The position numbers and the translations under genes were made by a program. A stretch of 7,221 bases of DNA, from positions 1 to 7,221 of the forward strand of contig QIDN01000121.1 of NCBI GenBank assembly GCA_003229345.1, given 5' to 3'. Shown here in pieces: positions 4,295 through 7,221 of this stretch. Below the pieces are notes generated by a model. The model was not told the origin of the DNA. It searched no databases and worked only from the letters and a program-made list of their open reading frames with translations. Positions within the stretch are counted from its first letter, which is position 1. Every line of letters starts with the position of its first letter. The DNA is from Nitrospirota bacterium. Lineage in GTDB: Bacteria; Nitrospinota; Nitrospinia; Nitrospinales; Nitrospinaceae.

Positions 4295-6511
4295 CTACAG
4301 TTCCTCGCCCGCTTCCGGGTTGCTTTCCTCCGGTTCCACTCCAAAGATATCAAAAGGGGTGTTAACGACTTCCGAATCGAGGGGTTCTGCATCCGCCGGT
4401 TTAGTAGTTTCAGCGGGGACGACCGCTTCCACTTTTTTGGGAGTGGCTTTAATATGTTTGAAACGCCATAACTGCTGTTTGTATAAACGATTGTTCGCAT
4501 CAATTTCCAAAGCCTTTTTGATGGTCTCGACAGCTCTATCCGTTTTCCCACGAACATAATAAACTTCCGCCAGCGTGTCGAGATATCTGTGATTCTGCGG
4601 ATCGGACTTGACCGCTTTTCGGGATAACCTCTGCGCCTTGGCCAGCTTGGTTTTCTTCTTGGCATACAACCAGGCCAGCCGGTTCATCACCGGATATGAA
4701 TTCGGAAGAACTTTTATAGCTTTTTCACAATGGTCGATACTGACTCGGTAAAATCCCTTCTTTTTGTATGCCTCACACAGCTCATGAGAAACCAAACCAT
4801 TGTTCGGTTCCATTTTGGCGGCTTGCAATAAAACTTCCACGGCACGGTTGGGATGTTTGTTTTTCGTTTGAGCGCTACCCAGTGCCAACATATACGTCAG
4901 GTTTTTGGGATCGGCCTTAAAAGCTTTTTCAAAAGATTGAGCGGCAGAAGCCACCTGCTCAGCCGCCAGGGAAATCTGGCCCAGTTCATAATGTGCGCCG
5001 CCCAGCTTGGGGTCTAATTTCACGGCGGTTTCGAGAGCGGTCTTAGCCTCATCCAGTTTTTGATCCTGGCTTAAGAGTTTCCCGAACAGATAAAATCCTT
5101 CTCCATTCTGATCGTTGATTTTGACTGCTTTGCGTAAAGCCAGTTCAGCTTTTTCTCTGTCCTGACTGGCGAGATAAACTTTCCCCAACTGAGTTTGAAT
5201 GATGTCATTTTCAGGATCCAGTTCTTCCGCCGCCTGGTAGGAATCCAGAGACTTGGGAATATCCCCCTTTTCAAAATACCATTGCGCCACCTTCATCCGG
5301 GCTTTCAGGTTTTCGGGAAATAATTCGACGACTCTTTCAAACTCACCAACGGCTTCCTCTTCCTGGTTGTTTTTGATAAACAACTCCGCCAGGACCAAAT
5401 GAAGTTCAGGCTCATCTTTCTGGGCCCGGACCGCTTGTTTCATTTCCTGAATCGCTTCGGGAATTCTATTTTCTTCCATGTACAATTCCGCCAGCTTGCG
5501 GTGCGGCTTGTAAAAATCGGGGTCCACCCGGGAAGCCATTCTAAGAGCCGCGATACCATCGTCCCGTGCGCCTTTAGTCAACTTCAGGACTCCCAACTCG
5601 TAAAAAGCCTGAGGATTTCGTGGGTCTTGATCGATAACCGACTGGTAGATATCGGAGGCTTCCTTGAACTGACCTTTACCGGAGTACACTTTAGCGAGCT
5701 TGATGCGATAGGTATTTTCCTGAGGCTGGAGGTCGAGGGAGCGCTGGAATTGGGTCAAAGCCTGATTCCATTCCTTCTTTTGCAGATAGACTTCACCGAG
5801 CCCGGCATAAACGTGAGCATTGTTGCGAGAAACTTTCAAAGCCTTCAAAAACTCCCCTTCGGCATCCGAAAATTTCTTCTCCTCCAGGAAAGCGGTTCCC
5901 TTATTCAACAGATCAGCGACGCTGTTGGGCTTCGGACCGGTAAACTGCACGGCCACTAAACTGATAACCGCCAGGCCCGCCGCAATCGCCAACGCTTTTT
6001 TCCCGGTTTTTGGAATTTTCGAGAAATACGCGAAGACTGCTTGTTTGGGTTTACTCGGTTGGCTGTTTGGAATTTCAAAACTGTCCGGGGTGATTTGCTG
6101 TGCGGCGACCTGAATGTCTTCGCCGATTTCCTGGGTTTCTATCGGAGGCTCAACCGTCTCTTTTTTCTTGGATTTGTAAGGCGCCTTCGATTCGGGTTTG
6201 GCCTTGGTCATCTTGCAACGACCTTCAAAATTCGAGCCTTCATCTACGATGAACTGGTAGGTCGAAACATCTCCGACAAGCTCACTTTCTTCTCTCAGGT
6301 TGATTTTATTTTCAGCTTTCACATTCCCGTGGATCGTCCCCATATTGGTGATGTCGAATGTCTCAATATTGCCTTTAACGAAACCTCCCTTACCAATAAC
6401 CAGATGATCCGAAGAAAAAAGGTCGCCCTCGAATTCTCCTGCGATATGAAGAACGCCTTTACTGCGCAAAACTCCCTTAAGTTTCACTCCATCTTGAAAA
6501 TATGAATCCAT
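4295..6511 (-). CDS. Bactofilin-like domain fused to a transmembrane helix and a ~14-repeat TPR array
   Basis: This 738-residue protein is a domain chimera. Residues about 8-102 show the glycine-punctuated beta-helix pattern of bactofilins (GVLHIAGEFEGDL, then GNIETFDI, GTIHGNVKAENKI, LVGDVSTYQFIVDEGSNFEG), with Phe95 near the conserved C-terminal aromatic position. A charged linker (103-160) leads to a Lys-rich stretch (165-172) and one hydrophobic helix at 173-190. Residues 197-673 hold about fourteen TPR repeats in strict 34-residue register (231, 265, 299 and so on to 605), then an acidic tail ending EAGEEL. By the positive-inside rule the bactofilin part is cytoplasmic and the TPR array periplasmic. 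Bactofilins form nucleotide-free filaments that position wall enzymes and shape factors; TPRs bind proteins. A filament-to-envelope scaffold is therefore inferred, not shown. The ATG has a weak GGGA 5 nt upstream. Transcribed alone, divergent from rph, and convergent with the antiporter. Domain boundaries are secure by eye, the function is not. Confidence 0.88.
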   Translation of the reverse strand: MDSYFQDGVKLKGVLRSKGVLHIAGEFEGDLFSSDHLVIGKGGFVKGNIETFDITNMGTIHGNVKAENKINLREESELVGDVSTYQFIVDEGSNFEGRCKMTKAKPESKAPYKSKKKETVEPPIETQEIGEDIQVAAQQITPDSFEIPNSQPSKPKQAVFAYFSKIPKTGKKALAIAAGLAVISLVAVQFTGPKPNSVADLLNKGTAFLEEKKFSDAEGEFLKALKVSRNNAHVYAGLGEVYLQKKEWNQALTQFQRSLDLQPQENTYRIKLAKVYSGKGQFKEASDIYQSVIDQDPRNPQAFYELGVLKLTKGARDDGIAALRMASRVDPDFYKPHRKLAELYMEENRIPEAIQEMKQAVRAQKDEPELHLVLAELFIKNNQEEEAVGEFERVVELFPENLKARMKVAQWYFEKGDIPKSLDSYQAAEELDPENDIIQTQLGKVYLASQDREKAELALRKAVKINDQNGEGFYLFGKLLSQDQKLDEAKTALETAVKLDPKLGGAHYELGQISLAAEQVASAAQSFEKAFKADPKNLTYMLALGSAQTKNKHPNRAVEVLLQAAKMEPNNGLVSHELCEAYKKKGFYRVSIDHCEKAIKVLPNSYPVMNRLAWLYAKKKTKLAKAQRLSRKAVKSDPQNHRYLDTLAEVYYVRGKTDRAVETIKKALEIDANNRLYKQQLWRFKHIKATPKKVEAVVPAETTKPADAEPLDSEVVNTPFDIFGVEPEESNPEAGEEL

Positions 6512-6560
6512 AGTTTTCCCGGGGTTGATTTGAATAGAAATTGAACGGTTGGCTTACCTC

Positions 6561-6589
6561 AGACTAAGTCCTTTTATTTTTAAAATCAA
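6561..6589 (-). promoter_or_regulatory. Weak candidate promoter for the bactofilin-TPR gene
   Basis: On the minus strand TTGATT (6589-6584) and TAGTCT (6566-6561) are separated by 17 bp. The -35 box matches four of six consensus bases, the -10 box only three. A start near 6554 would leave a leader of about 43 nt. The AT-rich surroundings favour a promoter here, but the boxes are poor. Confidence 0.25.
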
Positions 6590-6739
6590 TAAAATTAATG
6601 AGTTATACCCCATCCCGGCCAGAATCCCGGAAATGATTGAAAGTCGATGTAAAAGCGAACCCAAGGGCATATCCCTTCCAGAATATCCAGGTAAAGGCCA
6701 AATTCTAAATGACATTTGAACGGATCTGAGCCGACTTTA

Positions 6740-6768
6740 TTGAATAAAAACTGAATTCCTGTTATTTT
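6740..6768 (+). promoter_or_regulatory. Candidate extended -10 promoter for rph
   Basis: TTGAAT (6740-6745) and TATTTT (6763-6768) are separated by 17 bp. A TGT directly before the -10 box gives an extended -10 element. A start near 6775 would leave a leader of about 55 nt before rph. Confidence 0.45.
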
Positions 6769-6819
6769 ACCTGCCTTGTTCACGATATTCCTTTCCCCTA
6801 ACCCACAATTTAAAGATCC

Positions 6820-6823
6820 GGAG
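6820..6823 (+). promoter_or_regulatory. Ribosome binding site of rph
   Basis: GGAG lies 6 nt before the ATG at 6830 and supports that start over the in-frame ATG at codon 12. Confidence 0.75.
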
Positions 6824-6829
6824 ATTTAA

Positions 6830-7221
6830 ATGTCCAGAAGCGACGGGCGTGCGCCCAATCAAATGAGAGCCGTATCCATCAAGAAAAATTTCATCAAACA
6901 TGCCGAGGGGTCCGTCCTCATTCAGGTGGGAGATACCAAAGTCATCTGCAACGCCAGCGTCGAGGAAAAAGTACCGCCTTTCTTGCGGGATAAAAAGCAG
7001 GGCTGGGTCACCGCCGAATATTCCATGCTCCCCCGCTCCACCCATACCCGCATGTCCCGGGAATCGTCCCGCGGCAAAGTTTCCGGACGCACTCAGGAAA
7101 TCCAACGGCTCATCGGCCGATCCCTCCGCGCGGTGGTCGACATGCAACAATTGGGCGAGCGCACCATCTGGATCGATTGCGACGTCATTCAGGCGGACGG
7201 AGGAACCCGGACGGCTTCCAT
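6830..7221 (+). CDS. rph: Ribonuclease PH, N-terminal part (3' end outside window)
   Basis: Cytoplasmic phosphorolytic 3'-to-5' exoribonuclease that trims tRNA 3' ends, releasing nucleoside diphosphates and working as a hexameric ring of dimers. The frame is open to the window edge, giving 130 of roughly 240 residues. Conserved blocks, in order: SDGR at 4-7; EGSVLIQVGDTKVIC at 26-40; VPPFL with GWVTAEYSMLPRST at 58-71; SGRTQEIQRLIGRSLRAVVD at 85-104, whose Arg87 corresponds to the phosphate-binding arginine; and IDCDVIQADGGTRTAS at 115-130, carrying the GGTRT phosphate-site motif. The N-terminus matches the family start, and GGAG sits 6 nt upstream of the ATG. The gene is divergent from the bactofilin-TPR gene. 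In many genomes rph is followed by a RdgB-type NTP pyrophosphatase gene, but this lies outside the view. The visible part shows no defect. Confidence 0.97.
   Translation, partial: MSRSDGRAPNQMRAVSIKKNFIKHAEGSVLIQVGDTKVICNASVEEKVPPFLRDKKQGWVTAEYSMLPRSTHTRMSRESSRGKVSGRTQEIQRLIGRSLRAVVDMQQLGERTIWIDCDVIQADGGTRTAS

Larger units (their letters stand above)
6512..6829. other. Divergent intergenic region between the bactofilin-TPR gene and rph
   Basis: This 318-bp stretch has no convincing gene. It holds candidate promoters in both directions (described separately), an AT-rich block at 6571-6600, a short palindrome AAGGG-CATAT-CCCTT at 6663-6677 and two direct CCCGG copies near 6615-6630. A GTG-started frame of 62 codons on the minus strand (6783 to 6595) has no ribosome site or recognisable sequence and I do not call it. 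Confidence 0.5.

Noticed and set aside
5399..6505. Plus-strand open frames of 186, 97 and 154 codons inside the 738-residue gene
   Set aside because: They are antisense to the bactofilin and TPR coding sequence, which shows clear domain repeats in its own frame. No supporting start signals.
6584..6597. Possible IHF site in the AT-rich block upstream of the bactofilin-TPR gene
   Set aside because: AATCAA is present, but the TTR half is off by one base from the WATCAANNNNTTR spacing.
6595..6783. Minus-strand 62-codon frame starting with GTG between the bactofilin-TPR gene and rph
   Set aside because: No ribosome site, no recognisable sequence, and it overlaps the likely rph promoter.
1..7221. 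Mobile element, CRISPR array, toxin-antitoxin or defence system
   Set aside because: No transposase, integrase, regularly spaced repeats, terminal repeats or defence-type domains are visible. All large genes are housekeeping or envelope types.

Overview
The window reads as a chromosomal, mostly housekeeping segment of a Gram-negative bacterium of moderate GC content. It encodes a type 1B-like dihydroorotate dehydrogenase, a membrane-anchored SPOR protein (a periplasmic peptidoglycan-binding fold), a bactofilin-like cytoskeletal domain and a lysine-rich secreted protein. A deltaproteobacterial or Nitrospinota-like source would fit. That is an impression from the gene repertoire, not a demonstrated assignment. 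I see no phage, insertion sequence, tRNA, rRNA or CRISPR signal.

Layout. Positions 1-287 hold the 3' end of alanine racemase (alr, +). It converges on pyrD (294-1208, -) with 6 bp between the two stop codons. The 284-bp gap after pyrD carries a perfect-consensus sigma70-type promoter (1286-1314, +) and a long leader without a Shine-Dalgarno. This leads into a single-pass membrane protein with two C-terminal SPOR domains (1493-2569), closed by a strong intrinsic terminator. A small exported Lys/Asp/Met/His-rich protein (2792-3085) follows as a compact single-gene unit with its own ribosome binding site and terminator. Next, after a leader rich in inverted repeats, is a CaCA-family Na+/Ca2+-type antiporter (3350-4291, +). 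It converges, with 3 bp between stops, on a 738-residue gene on the minus strand (4295-6511). A 318-bp divergent intergenic region then separates that gene from the 5' part of ribonuclease PH (rph, 6830 to window end).

The standout gene is the 738-residue one. It joins an N-terminal bactofilin-like beta-helix domain, a linker, one transmembrane helix and about fourteen TPR repeats. Its predicted topology puts a polymer-forming cytoskeletal domain in the cytoplasm and a long TPR scaffold in the periplasm. Alr (D-alanine for peptidoglycan), the SPOR protein and this chimera share a cell-envelope theme, although they are not one operon. PyrD, the antiporter and RNase PH are ordinary metabolism, transport and RNA processing.

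A second point of interest is an A8 run between the two SPOR domains. A -1 slip there meets tandem stop codons at once, so a single-SPOR isoform is conceivable.
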